The notes beneath the pieces were generated by a model, which did not search any database, was not told where the DNA came from, and saw nothing but the letters and a program-made list of their open reading frames with translations. Shown one piece after another: positions 40,896 through 49,492 of a stretch of 64,000 nucleotides of DNA. The stretch is from Elusimicrobiota bacterium (GTDB lineage: Bacteria > Elusimicrobiota > Elusimicrobia > Elusimicrobiales > UBA9959). The translations under genes were made by a program, and so were the position numbers. The stretch covers positions 1 through 64,000 of the forward strand of contig JAPLKI010000019.1 of NCBI GenBank assembly GCA_026388155.1. The letters are read 5' to 3'. The stretch's first letter is position 1. Every line of letters begins with the position of its first letter.

Positions 40896-41567
40896 ATGCT
40901 TACAAAAATACTGACACAAGTGCCTTTTTTAAAGGGATTACACAAAAAAGAAATAAACCATATCCTTTCTATAGCCCGCGAACGCAAATGCAAAAGCGGG
41001 GAGATAATATTTTTAAAACAGGATATCGGCAATAACTTTTTTATAGTCAAGTCGGGCAGGGTAAAAATTTTCACCTCGATCGGGACTGAAAAGAAAAAGA
41101 CTTTCGCCTTTCTCAAAAAAGGGGATTTTTTCGGCGAAATGTCCCTTTTGGGCGGCAAGATCCGTTCCGCCTCGGCCCAGGCGGTGGAACCCACCGAACT
41201 GCTGGTCATTTCAAGGCGCAATTTCCAAGATCTCATCCTTAAGAACGCCGACTTCACGCTGAAACTGCTGCATACACTGACGATCCGCCTGCACCGCGCG
41301 AATCAGGACGTGGAGTCGATGCTTTTCCATAATATCCTGGGGCGTCTTGCCGAGGCGGTGCTGGAACTTTCCAAAGACAAACACACAAACCCCGTGAAAA
41401 TAACCATTGACCAGAATGAGCTGGCCCAGTATATGGGTACCACCCGTGTGCCGGTCTGCCGCGCCATAAGCACTCTCAAGCGCGGCAAGGTAATAGATTA
41501 TAAACGCGGCCAGTTGATAGTACTTAACCCCGCGCGTCTGAAATCCATAGCCGGCAAAAGCATATGA
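40896..41567 (+). CDS. Crp/Fnr-family transcriptional regulator
   Basis: 223 aa. Cyclic-nucleotide-binding fold (FFIVKSGRVKIF, FLKKGDFFGEMSLLGG) and a C-terminal helix-turn-helix (IDQNELAQYMGTTRVPVCRAISTLKRGKVIDYKRGQL). It lacks the N-terminal Cys cluster of true FNR, so it is unlikely to sense oxygen by an Fe-S centre. The recognition helix (TTRVPVCRAIS) differs from FNR's TVSR-type, so binding to TTGAT-N4-ATCAA boxes is only a possibility. It overlaps hisS by 4 bp; an operon with tRNA synthetase genes is unusual. Confidence 0.85.
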   Translation: MLTKILTQVPFLKGLHKKEINHILSIARERKCKSGEIIFLKQDIGNNFFIVKSGRVKIFTSIGTEKKKTFAFLKKGDFFGEMSLLGGKIRSASAQAVEPTELLVISRRNFQDLILKNADFTLKLLHTLTIRLHRANQDVESMLFHNILGRLAEAVLELSKDKHTNPVKITIDQNELAQYMGTTRVPVCRAISTLKRGKVIDYKRGQLIVLNPARLKSIAGKSI

Positions 41568-42826
41568 TCCGTTCTCTTCGGGGTTTTCGCGACATTCTGC
41601 CGCCCGACTCTGACCGGTTCACGGCCATAGAAGCGGCCGCGCGCGAAGTTTTCCATCTTTACGGCTACCGCGAGATACGCGTTCCAACGCTTGAGGCGCG
41701 CGAGCTTTTTGTTAAATCCACCGGCGACACCACCGATATAGTGCAGAAAGAAATGTACGCTTTTACCGATCAGGGCGGCCGGGAGATAGCGGCGCGCCCC
41801 GAAGGCACACCCGGAGTTGTGCGGGCCTACATTGAAAATAACCTGGCGCAAAGCGGCGGGAACGGTAAATTTTTTTACATCGGCAGCATGTTCCGCGCCG
41901 AAAGGCCTCAGGCCGGCCGCTACCGCGAATTTGAACAGATAGGCGCCGAGTGCATAGGCGCCCACAGCGCTTTTGCCGACGCGGAATCCATTTCCCTGCT
42001 CACGAAAATACTCATAAAAACCGGAGTATCCGGCTGCCTGGCTGAGCTGAATTCGCTTGGCTGCGCGGGGTGCAGGGCCGCTTACAGGGCCGAACTTTTG
42101 GCTTATCTTAGGGCAAATTCAGCCGCCCTCTGCGAGGCCTGTCAGGCCCGCCTTGAAAAGAACCCGTTGAGAGCGCTTGACTGCAAACTTGACGGCCCGC
42201 GGCTCGCCATTGAGGCTCCCGTCGTAAAACTCTGCCCCGCCTGTCAGGGGCATTTTTCGCAGGTGCAGGAATTGCTCTCCGCTTCGGACGTGCCTTTCAA
42301 AGTAAACAAAAGCCTGGTGCGCGGACTTGACTACTATACCCGGACTGTTTTTGAAGTAAAAGCCGGCGCTTTAGGCAGCCAGGACGCCGTGGCGGGCGGC
42401 GGCCGTTACGACGAGCTGGTAAAATCCATGGGCGGCCCGGATGCGCCCGCCGTGGGCTGGGCTTTTGGCGTTGACAGAGTGGCGCTGCTGCTTAAGGATT
42501 CAGTCCCCGCGCAGAAAACCGCAAATGTTTTTGTCGTCTGCGCCTGCCCGGAAGCCGCCGCCAAATCATTCTCTTTGCTGGGTCAACTGCGCTCAGCCGA
42601 TATCAGCGCCGATTTTTCCGATTTCACCCTTAGCATTAAATCGCAGCTGCGCTCAGCCGACAAATCGGGAGCTTCTCTGGCTCTCATCCTGGGAGAAGAA
42701 GAAGTTAAAAATTCGGTTTACGCGCTTAAATTTCTGAAAGACAAAAAAGACCAGCAGACCGTGCCCGCCGCGGAAATAGTGCCGGTAATCAGAGCGGCGC
42801 TATCAGCGGGACAGCTGGGCAGCTAG
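41564..42826 (+). CDS. hisS: Histidyl-tRNA synthetase
   Basis: 420 aa, class II. Motif 1-2 region MFRAERPQAGRYREFEQIGAE, histidine-specific RGLDYYTRTVFEV, motif 3 AVGWAFGVDRVALLL. The insertion domain carries Cys pairs (CAGC, CEAC, CPAC) that could bind zinc, as in several bacterial HisRS. The C-terminal anticodon domain contains a nearby direct repeat (QLRSADIS... and QLRSADKS) from a 14-bp DNA duplication. Charges tRNA-His. Followed by aspS, a common pairing. Confidence 0.95.
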   Translation: MIRSLRGFRDILPPDSDRFTAIEAAAREVFHLYGYREIRVPTLEARELFVKSTGDTTDIVQKEMYAFTDQGGREIAARPEGTPGVVRAYIENNLAQSGGNGKFFYIGSMFRAERPQAGRYREFEQIGAECIGAHSAFADAESISLLTKILIKTGVSGCLAELNSLGCAGCRAAYRAELLAYLRANSAALCEACQARLEKNPLRALDCKLDGPRLAIEAPVVKLCPACQGHFSQVQELLSASDVPFKVNKSLVRGLDYYTRTVFEVKAGALGSQDAVAGGGRYDELVKSMGGPDAPAVGWAFGVDRVALLLKDSVPAQKTANVFVVCACPEAAAKSFSLLGQLRSADISADFSDFTLSIKSQLRSADKSGASLALILGEEEVKNSVYALKFLKDKKDQQTVPAAEIVPVIRAALSAGQLGS

Positions 42827-42855
42827 CCATTGAGTTTCCAACAGGAAGCATTTAT

Positions 42856-44625
42856 ATGACGCCCACAAAAACATCCATGCGTACCCACACCTGCGGAAGC
42901 CTTACCGCCAAAGATATAGGCCAGACAGTCACTCTTTGCGGCTGGATGGATGTGAAACGCAATCATGGCGGGGTTATTTTTATCAATCTGCGCGACCTTT
43001 ACGGCGTAACCCAGATAGTGGCCCGCCCGGAAAGTCCGGTTTTTAAACCGGCGGAAGAGCTTAAAAGCGAATACGTGCTGCAAATAACCGGCAAGGTTGT
43101 CCCAAGGCCCCCTGAAAGTCTGAACACAAAAATGGCCACCGGAGAAATTGAAGTGGAGGCCTCAAACCTGGAGATTTTAAACATCTCCCAGCCGCTCCCT
43201 TTTGACCTTGGCGAACACGCCGGAGTGCTTGAGGAAACACGCCTGAAATACCGTTACCTTGACCTCCGGCGCCAGAAGATGGCGCGCAACCTGGTGATCC
43301 GCAGCCGCGTGGCCAATGTGGCGCGCGCCTACCTGAGTTCGCTTGACTTCAACGAAATTGAAACGCCGCTGCTTACCCGTTCCACACCAGAGGGCGCCCG
43401 AGATTTTGTGGTCCCGTCGCGCACAAATCCCGGCAAATTCTACGCCCTGCCGCAGTCGCCGCAGGTTTTTAAACAGGTCCTGATGGCCTCGGGCCTTGAC
43501 CGCTATTTCCAGCTGGCCCGCAATTTCCGCGACGAGGAACTGCGTTCCGACCGCCAGCCCGAACATACCCAGATAGACCTTGAAATGTCCTTTGTCACCG
43601 AAGCCGACATCGCGGTTGTGGTGGAGGGCATGATGAGCCGTATTTTCTCCTCAATAGGCGACATCATAGAAGCCCCTTTTCCGGAGATCGAATATTCCGA
43701 CGCCATGGCGCGCTACGGCTCGGATAAACCGGACCTGCGCTACGGCCTTGAGATACGGGACTGCTCGCATATTTTCAAGGCTTGCGGATTCAAGGTGATA
43801 AAAGGCGCGCTTGAGTCCGGCGGAGCCGTGCGCGCAATAAAGGGCCCCGGCGGAGCCGGATTTTATTCCAGGGGGGAAATAGACAAACTTACCGAACTGG
43901 CAAAGAAGTCCGGCGCGAAAGGCTTGCTCTGGTTTAAATTCAAGGACGGCAAACTGGAATCGCCCGTACTGAAGTTTTTAAGCGCGGCGGAAACCGCGGC
44001 TGTAGCCGGGTTTTTCGCGCTCAGCGAGGGGGACATTTTATTCGCGGCGGCGGACACGCCCGCGGCCCTCGCCCCGCAGCTTGGCCTTGTGCGCAATGAG
44101 CTGATCGCTAAGTTAAAGCCTGAACCCCTGAAAAAATGGGCCTTTCTCTGGGTCAGGCACTTCCCGCTTCTGGAAAAAGATCCGCAAACCGGACGCTGGA
44201 CTTTTACGCACAATCCTTTCACCGCCCCGCTTCCGGAAGAGACGGCTAAACTTGATACCGACCCCGGCAACGTACGCTCCTGTCAGTACGACCTGGTTTT
44301 GAACGGCGTGGAACTGGGCTCGGGCTCGGCCAGAAACCATACCCGCGCCATACAGGAAAAGATTTTCGGCCTGATGGGCTACTCGACGGCGGAAATTGCC
44401 GAAAAATTCGGCATGCTGGTAAATGCGCTTGACTTCGGCGCTCCTCCTCACGCGGGCATCGGCATAGGTTTTGACCGGCTGACGGGAATAATCTGCGGCA
44501 CGGATTCCATACGCGATGTAATAGCTTTTCCAAAAACCACCAGCGGCGCATGCCCGCTCTCCGAGTCGCCTTCGCCGCTTGACGAAGCGCAGCTCAAGGA
44601 ATTACATTTAAAAATAACGGAATAA
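42856..44625 (+). CDS. aspS: Aspartyl-tRNA synthetase
   Basis: 589 aa, the long bacterial type with GAD insertion. Anticodon OB-fold (VTLCGWMDVKRNHGGVIFINLRD), motif 2 FRDEELRSDRQPEHTQID, motif 3 GIGIGFDRLTGIICG, end FPKTTSGACPLSESP. Whether it is discriminating or also charges tRNA-Asn cannot be read from the sequence alone; a separate asnS is present at 49491, so direct asparaginylation exists. Confidence 0.96.
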   Translation: MTPTKTSMRTHTCGSLTAKDIGQTVTLCGWMDVKRNHGGVIFINLRDLYGVTQIVARPESPVFKPAEELKSEYVLQITGKVVPRPPESLNTKMATGEIEVEASNLEILNISQPLPFDLGEHAGVLEETRLKYRYLDLRRQKMARNLVIRSRVANVARAYLSSLDFNEIETPLLTRSTPEGARDFVVPSRTNPGKFYALPQSPQVFKQVLMASGLDRYFQLARNFRDEELRSDRQPEHTQIDLEMSFVTEADIAVVVEGMMSRIFSSIGDIIEAPFPEIEYSDAMARYGSDKPDLRYGLEIRDCSHIFKACGFKVIKGALESGGAVRAIKGPGGAGFYSRGEIDKLTELAKKSGAKGLLWFKFKDGKLESPVLKFLSAAETAAVAGFFALSEGDILFAAADTPAALAPQLGLVRNELIAKLKPEPLKKWAFLWVRHFPLLEKDPQTGRWTFTHNPFTAPLPEETAKLDTDPGNVRSCQYDLVLNGVELGSGSARNHTRAIQEKIFGLMGYSTAEIAEKFGMLVNALDFGAPPHAGIGIGFDRLTGIICGTDSIRDVIAFPKTTSGACPLSESPSPLDEAQLKELHLKITE

Positions 44626-44633
44626 GCGTTACC

Positions 44634-44722
44634 GTGTTGTTGGTTGCCGGTAGCTAGTTGTCAGCAGCAAAAGAGACTTCTTTTGTTGTCTCCAACCCGC
44701 TACGGACAACCGGCAGCCAGCA
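44634..44722. repeat. Heptanucleotide-type repeat tract before lipA
   Basis: TTGTTGG, TTGCCGG, TAGCTAG, TTGTCAG run with a 7-nt period, with an inverted version at 44696-44720. Confidence 0.6.
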
Positions 44723-44727
44723 ATTTT

Positions 44728-45603
44728 ATGTTATATCCCGACTGGATCATCACCGAGGTAAAAAAGAATAAAAGCGGCCTGCGCGGCGGCGCGTCATTAA
44801 AAACGGCCGTGGAACTGGCCGAATATCGCCTGCATACAGTCTGCGATTCCGCCCTGTGCCCGAATAAAGGCAAATGTTTTTCCGAAGGCGAGGCTACTTT
44901 TCTTATTTTGGGCGATAGCTGCACCCGCGCCTGCTCTTTTTGCGCGGTCACAAAAAACACTCCGGCGCCGCCGGACCCCGGCGAGCCGCTGCGCGCGGCG
45001 GAGCTGTCAAAAAAATGGGCGCTGAAATATGCGGTTTTCACCTCGCCCACCCGCGATGATCTGCCGGACGGCGGGGCCGCTCATTTCGCCAAAACGGTCA
45101 CAGAACTTAAACGGCTTAACCCCGGTCTGAAAACCGAACCGCTTATTCCGGATTTTAACGGTATTCTCTCATCGCTTGAAACCGTGCTTTGCGCCGGGCC
45201 CTCGGTGCTTGGCCACAACATTGAAACCGCCGCCGGTTTATACGCTAAAGTGCGCTCCGGGGCGGATTATGGGCGCTCCCTGAACCTTCTGGCTCATTCA
45301 AAAAAATTCCGCCCGGATATCCTCACAAAGTCCGGCATAATGCTGGGCCTTGGGGAAACTGACGCGCAAATAGAAACAACGCTTGAGGATCTGCTGGTCC
45401 ATAGCTGCGACCTGCTGACCATCGGCCAGTACCTGGCTCCTTCGAGAAATCATTTTCCCGTAAAAAAATACTACACCCCGGAAGATTTTTCCCGCTGGGG
45501 CGAAAAAGCCCTGAAAATGGGTTTCAAGGCGGTCCTTTCAGGCCCGCTGGTCAGAAGCTCATACCGGGCAGCCCGGCTTTACCGCAAGGCAGGAGGGAAA
45601 TGA
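44728..45603 (+). CDS. lipA: Lipoyl synthase
   Basis: 291 aa from the ATG at 44728, giving the normal family length; the frame from 44644 runs through repeat DNA. Auxiliary-cluster motif CDSALCPNKGKC, radical SAM motif CTRACSFC, and the C-terminal RSSYRA whose Ser ligates the auxiliary cluster. Inserts two sulfurs into protein-bound octanoate. The usual HNIET and GLGE blocks are present. Neighbours do not include lipB. Confidence 0.93.
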   Translation: MLYPDWIITEVKKNKSGLRGGASLKTAVELAEYRLHTVCDSALCPNKGKCFSEGEATFLILGDSCTRACSFCAVTKNTPAPPDPGEPLRAAELSKKWALKYAVFTSPTRDDLPDGGAAHFAKTVTELKRLNPGLKTEPLIPDFNGILSSLETVLCAGPSVLGHNIETAAGLYAKVRSGADYGRSLNLLAHSKKFRPDILTKSGIMLGLGETDAQIETTLEDLLVHSCDLLTIGQYLAPSRNHFPVKKYYTPEDFSRWGEKALKMGFKAVLSGPLVRSSYRAARLYRKAGGK

Positions 45604-45722
45604 GAAGGTTGTTTAGACTATAGGCAGTTAGGCTGTAGGTAAGAAGCAGAGACACAACAGCCTTCAGTCTTCAGCCTTCAGTCTTCAGTCTTCAGTCTTC
45701 AGCCTTCAGTCTTCAGCCTAGA
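45604..45722. repeat. Heptanucleotide repeat tract, TTCAGTC family
   Basis: Several tandem CTTCAGT/CTTCAGC units (45660-45720) preceded by a looser TATAGGC-type tract. Strict 7-nt period. Confidence 0.9.
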
Positions 45723-45729
45723 CACCAAA

Positions 45730-46437
45730 ATGCCTCAATCCAAAACTGACTCAAGCCTTGCCTGGCTGCAAAGCGGCTGGGACGCGTATATGGATATGCT
45801 CCCGCCCCTGTTGCCTTTTTTGCTGGCGCTGGAAGCGTGCAAACTTCCCAGCCTCTGGCTGATACACCGCTTTCACACCTATATCTGGATGGTGCTTTAT
45901 TCCCTGTTAATACTCACGCCGGTCAGCCTGGGGTTAACTCTGATTTACATAAAATTACACAGGCGTCAAAAAGCCGGGCCAAGAGATTTTCTGCGCGGCT
46001 TTTTTGTTTATCCCAGAGCACTTGCCGTTTCTCTCGCACTGGGCCTGCTTACCCTGGGGGGACTCCTCGCCTTTATCATCCCGGGGGTGATACTCTACCT
46101 CACTTATTGTTTCAGCGAATACGCCCTGGCCGATAAAAACACCGGGATCAAGGAGTCGTTCGCCTTAAGCGCCGCTTTGACCGTAAAAAGCCGCCGCGAG
46201 CTTGCGCCCATAATACTGCTTACTGTTTTAATAGAAATACTGACCCCTGAAATAGCGGGCATCTCCGGAGGCTTTAAAAGCCCCGCCCTCGCGTTTGACT
46301 TCAAGCCCTGGACGATTATCGGCCACGCGCTGAAGATTTTCGTATTTCTGCCGTGGCTCAGCATGTCTATGGCCGCCGCTTACAACGGTCTGCTGCGCGC
46401 CGCGTCCAGGCTGCAAGATGAAAAAGCTAAAGTCTGA
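45730..46437 (+). CDS. Six-helix integral membrane protein (DUF975/YesL-like)
   Basis: 235 aa. Five to six membrane segments; the central GGLLAFIIPGVILYLTY then SEYALADKNTGIKESFALS is the pattern of DUF975-like or GDPD-membrane-domain-like proteins. Function unknown. Overlaps the next gene by 20 bp, so the radical SAM enzyme is translated from within its end. Confidence 0.65.
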   Translation: MPQSKTDSSLAWLQSGWDAYMDMLPPLLPFLLALEACKLPSLWLIHRFHTYIWMVLYSLLILTPVSLGLTLIYIKLHRRQKAGPRDFLRGFFVYPRALAVSLALGLLTLGGLLAFIIPGVILYLTYCFSEYALADKNTGIKESFALSAALTVKSRRELAPIILLTVLIEILTPEIAGISGGFKSPALAFDFKPWTIIGHALKIFVFLPWLSMSMAAAYNGLLRAASRLQDEKAKV

Positions 46438-47641
46438 AGCCCGCGGCATTGACCTTGTTTTTTACTGCCCTAAAGAAAACCATTACAGTTTCAACGCGCT
46501 TGCGGGCGCGCTTGAGAAGAACCCCGCCGGGGCCCCGCGCCTGCTATTTGCCGAAAATAAAGCCGAATTTTTAAAGACGGCGGGCGCTCTGCCCCGAAAA
46601 GGAAGGGCTGCGGTTCTGGCCTTCTCATTTTTTACCTCGCAAAAAAACGATATTCGCGTTCTGCTTGAAAAACTCCCTTCCCCAAAAAGCCGGAATTTTA
46701 CGCTTATCGCGGGCGGAGCCCACCCGAGCGGGGCGCCCGGGGAAACGCTTGCGATGGGGTTTGATTATGTTTTCCAGGGCGAGGGGGAAATTTCCCTGCC
46801 GGAATTTCTGAAGTCTCTCTCCGAGGGAACGCCGCCAAAAGAAAAAATCATAAAAGGAAAGCCGCTTTCATGCCTTGATACGTACCCGCCTGTCTCGCTT
46901 AAATGGGGGAGATTCGGACCTCTTGAAATAACCAGGGGCTGTCCGTTTGCCTGCGCTTATTGCCAGACCTCTTTTTTATTCGGCGTCAAACCCCGCCACC
47001 GCGGCCTTGAGAACACGCTTCATTACGTGCGCCTGATGAACGGGAGGGGATTAAGATATGTCAGGTTTATAACCCCCGACGCTTTCGCCTACGGCTCTGC
47101 GGATGGCCGGAAAATAAATCTTGAGGCCGTAAAAGGCCTGCTTGAAGGGACGAGGGCTATAATAAAAGACAGGGGCGCCCTGTTTTTCGGCTCTTTCCCT
47201 TCCGAGGTGCGGCCCGAACACGTCACAAAAGAAACCCTTGCGCTGACCCGACGCTTTGCCGACAATAAACGCCTGGTAATAGGCGCGCAAAGCGCGAGTC
47301 CCCGCGTGCTTAAAGCCATACATCGCGGCCACAGCGCGGACGATATTTACAATGCCGTTGAGCTTTGCGCTAAATATGGTTTCGGGGCTGATGTGGACTT
47401 TATATTCGGCCTGCCGGGTGAAACAGAAAAGGACATTGAAGAAACCTTTTCTTTTATTTTACAAATACTTCCCTCAGGCGCGCGCATTCACGCGCATACT
47501 TTCATGCCGCTTCCCGGCACCCCCTTTGAGAATAAAAAACCCGCGCCCTTAACAAAAAAAACCGAAAAGTTTATAAGGGACCTCTCCGCCAGAGGACAAG
47601 CCTTCGGCCAATGGGAGAAGCAGCGTGCGGTGAACACGTAA
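46418..47641 (+). CDS. B12-binding-type radical SAM protein (MJ_1487-like family)
   Basis: 407 aa. N-terminal Rossmann region (RAAVLAFSFFTSQ, FTLIAGGAHPSGAPGETLAMGFDYVFQGEGE) resembling a cobalamin-binding domain but without a clear DxHxxG motif; radical SAM domain with CPFACAYCQ at the cluster, then VIGAQSASPRVLKAIHRGH and VDFIFGLPGETEKDIEETF. This layout matches the MJ_1487-type family of unknown reaction. Cobalamin use is uncertain. Confidence 0.8.
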   Translation: MKKLKSEARGIDLVFYCPKENHYSFNALAGALEKNPAGAPRLLFAENKAEFLKTAGALPRKGRAAVLAFSFFTSQKNDIRVLLEKLPSPKSRNFTLIAGGAHPSGAPGETLAMGFDYVFQGEGEISLPEFLKSLSEGTPPKEKIIKGKPLSCLDTYPPVSLKWGRFGPLEITRGCPFACAYCQTSFLFGVKPRHRGLENTLHYVRLMNGRGLRYVRFITPDAFAYGSADGRKINLEAVKGLLEGTRAIIKDRGALFFGSFPSEVRPEHVTKETLALTRRFADNKRLVIGAQSASPRVLKAIHRGHSADDIYNAVELCAKYGFGADVDFIFGLPGETEKDIEETFSFILQILPSGARIHAHTFMPLPGTPFENKKPAPLTKKTEKFIRDLSARGQAFGQWEKQRAVNT

Positions 47642-47646
47642 TCCTT

Positions 47647-47690
47647 ATGGGCCTTTGTACCTACAGGCGCAGTAGGTCCTTTTGCCCTTA
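47647..47690 (+). promoter_or_regulatory. 24/25-bp operator array 6 (upstream of exported 287-aa protein)
   Basis: Units at 47647 (ATGGGCC-TTTGTACCTA) and 47672 (GTAGGTCC-TTTTGCCC), 25 bp apart. Lies 56 bp before the downstream start. Confidence 0.6.
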
Positions 47691-47749
47691 CTTTTCAATG
47701 AAGAAATCAGGTAAAATATAAGTGGATTTAAAATCGCAGGAGGATATTA

Positions 47750-48613
47750 ATGAAAAAAATAGCGCTGCTGTCAGCTGTAATGTTTTGTGTTTCCGCGGCA
47801 AAAGCGTCCGAACTACGGGACCTTTCCGTAAACGAGATAAAAACCTCAAAAATAGAACTTCCGCAGCCAAGCGCGGCGAAAAACGACGCCGTTAAATGCG
47901 GCTTTGTCACAGGCGAGCTGACCAAGCTTAATTTACTCGCCCAGACCTCAAAGAGCCTGCTTTTCACCTACGCCGATACAGAGGCGCTTTTTAAAGAATT
48001 CACCGACATGTGGAAACCCATACTTGAAAAATTCGGCCTCAAGCCTACGACCGCCGAATATAAGGATCAGTTCGGCGTGCTGAATTATGGATCCTCCGAA
48101 GGCCTGGTAGTGCGCGATTTCATGGCGGAGAAGCTGCACTATGACGCCCTGGACCCCGTCGCTATGAAAAAGCTCCAGCACGAGCTGATCGAGCCGCTTG
48201 AACGCGCCGGCATGACGCCTATAGCCTCCTTCAACATAAAGAACGAAATTTTCAGGCCGACCTTCAATATCTATTACCTGACTAAACCTGAAGAGAACAT
48301 GGACCACGAAGTGCAGCTCCGCCAGCTGATGAACGGAGACGATATAGACTTTGACGTACTTCAGAACGCCGGCGTTAACATTGTCAAGAAGGACGCCTCC
48401 TTCTCGCTGGTCTATATCGGGAAACTTATCGGCTTCAAATCCAAGCTTGCCGTAAACGAGGCCGCAGCCGCCGCTAAGGTTGAGGACTACAAAAAGTTCC
48501 TGACCGAGAATAAAAAGGAATTCATAGGTTCGAAGATCGTTAAACTTGACGAACCTTTCGTTGTTGACACTACCACGTTCACATGCGCGGCCAACATGTA
48601 TTTTTACCAGTAG
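47750..48613 (+). CDS. Exported protein of unknown function
   Basis: 287 aa, not recognised. AGGAGG before ATG; signal peptide MKKIALLSAVMFCVSAAKA. Mature part is alpha/beta with a short pro-like segment, then KSLLFTYADTEALFKEFTDMW, VVRDFMAEKLHYD, RPTFNIYYLT and FVVDTTTFTCAANMYFYQ. Two Cys (CGFVTGE and TFTCAAN) could pair. It carries the same operator-type array as the exported peptidases, so it may serve the same programme. Terminator follows. Confidence 0.75.
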   Translation: MKKIALLSAVMFCVSAAKASELRDLSVNEIKTSKIELPQPSAAKNDAVKCGFVTGELTKLNLLAQTSKSLLFTYADTEALFKEFTDMWKPILEKFGLKPTTAEYKDQFGVLNYGSSEGLVVRDFMAEKLHYDALDPVAMKKLQHELIEPLERAGMTPIASFNIKNEIFRPTFNIYYLTKPEENMDHEVQLRQLMNGDDIDFDVLQNAGVNIVKKDASFSLVYIGKLIGFKSKLAVNEAAAAAKVEDYKKFLTENKKEFIGSKIVKLDEPFVVDTTTFTCAANMYFYQ

Positions 48614-48668
48614 GAAAATAGCGGATAGCCTATAGGGGATAGCGAATAGGGCAGGAATTTCCTTATAG
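48614..48668. repeat. Heptanucleotide repeat tract, TAGCGGA family
   Basis: GGATAGC, CTATAGG, GGATAGC, GAATAGG in 7-nt register before the terminator. Confidence 0.7.
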
Positions 48669-48675
48669 GCAAATA

Positions 48676-48713
48676 AAAACCCCGTCCGGATTACGCGGAC
48701 GGGGTTTTTATTT
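48676..48713 (+). terminator. Rho-independent terminator
   Basis: AAAAACCCCGTCCG-GATTACG-CGGACGGGGTTTTT, perfect stem, read in the plus direction after the 287-aa protein. A-run and T-run make it usable both ways. Confidence 0.92.
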
Positions 48714-48734
48714 AATGGAAATACAAGAAAATCC

Positions 48735-48840
48735 CTTCTCTAATCCCTAGTCTCTATTCTTTATTCTACGCCATACATAAGGGACTCCTTCCCTATTCGC
48801 TATTTGCTATTCTCTATTCGCTGCTGTATGGCTGCTCGCT
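48735..48840. repeat. Heptanucleotide repeat tract, CTATTCG family
   Basis: CTAATCC, CTAGTCT, CTATTCT, TTATTCT and later CTATTCG, CTATTTG, CTATTCT, CTATTCG, the inverse-complement family of the TAGCGAA tracts elsewhere. Confidence 0.85.
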
Positions 48841-48844
48841 GCCG

Positions 48845-49399
48845 TTACAACCCCAATTCCGTCGCCACGCCGCGCATGGCCTCAACCGAGAGAGCGGCAA
48901 ATTCCTCCAGCGGTATACCTATCTGCTCGCATTCCATAATGACGCTTCTGTCAATGGAAGCGGCAAAACGCTTATCTTTCATTCTTTTCACAACCGAAGA
49001 GGTCTTAACGCTTGAAAGTTTTTTATCGGGGTAAACCAGCGCGGTGGCGGTAACAAGGCCGGTAATTGTTTCACCGGCAGCCAAAGCTTTATGGAAAATT
49101 TCAGCCCTGGATTTACCGTGAGCGGTCTCATTATGCATTTTAACGGCTTCAATGATCTCCGGAGCGAGTCCGTTTTCTGTTAATATTTTTTCAGCTTCCA
49201 GCGTATGCCGTTTCAAATCGCCTCCGGTAAGTTCCACGTCTATGTCGTGCAGAAGGCCCGCCATAGCCCATATTTCCGCGTCCGCGCCAAGTCTCAGGGC
49301 CAGCGCCCGCATTACGGCCTCCGACGCAAGGCAGTGTTTCACCAGGTTTTCATTCTTAACATGCTTCTTAAGCAGTTCCAAAGCTTTTTCTCTTTCCAT
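48845..49399 (-). CDS. HD-domain (HDIG-type) phosphohydrolase
   Basis: 184 aa from the ATG at 49399, which has GGAG six bases before; ATG 49411 is the alternative. HD signatures: KHCLASEAVMRALA, LLHDIDVE, HTLEAEKILTENG and a late HNETAHG. The family covers nucleotide and cyclic-nucleotide phosphohydrolases; substrate unknown. Flanked on both sides by heptanucleotide tracts. Confidence 0.85.
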   Translation of the reverse strand: MEREKALELLKKHVKNENLVKHCLASEAVMRALALRLGADAEIWAMAGLLHDIDVELTGGDLKRHTLEAEKILTENGLAPEIIEAVKMHNETAHGKSRAEIFHKALAAGETITGLVTATALVYPDKKLSSVKTSSVVKRMKDKRFAASIDRSVIMECEQIGIPLEEFAALSVEAMRGVATELGL

Positions 49400-49439
49400 A
49401 GTATTCTCCATGCCGCTGAACGGCTTAGCAGCTTTTGGC

Positions 49440-49492
49440 GGAGTTCATTTTTCTTCCCTATTCGCTTTTCGCTAATCCCTATTCGCTGCCTT
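49440..49492. repeat. Heptanucleotide repeat tract, CTATTCG family
   Basis: CTATTCG, CTTTTCG, CTAATCC, CTATTCG, CTGCC, ending at the asnS stop. Confidence 0.8.

Noticed and set aside
45604-45722. CRISPR array
   Set aside because: The repeats are contiguous 7-mers without spacers, and no cas genes are present. The 24-bp operator arrays likewise have only two or three units with no unique spacers.
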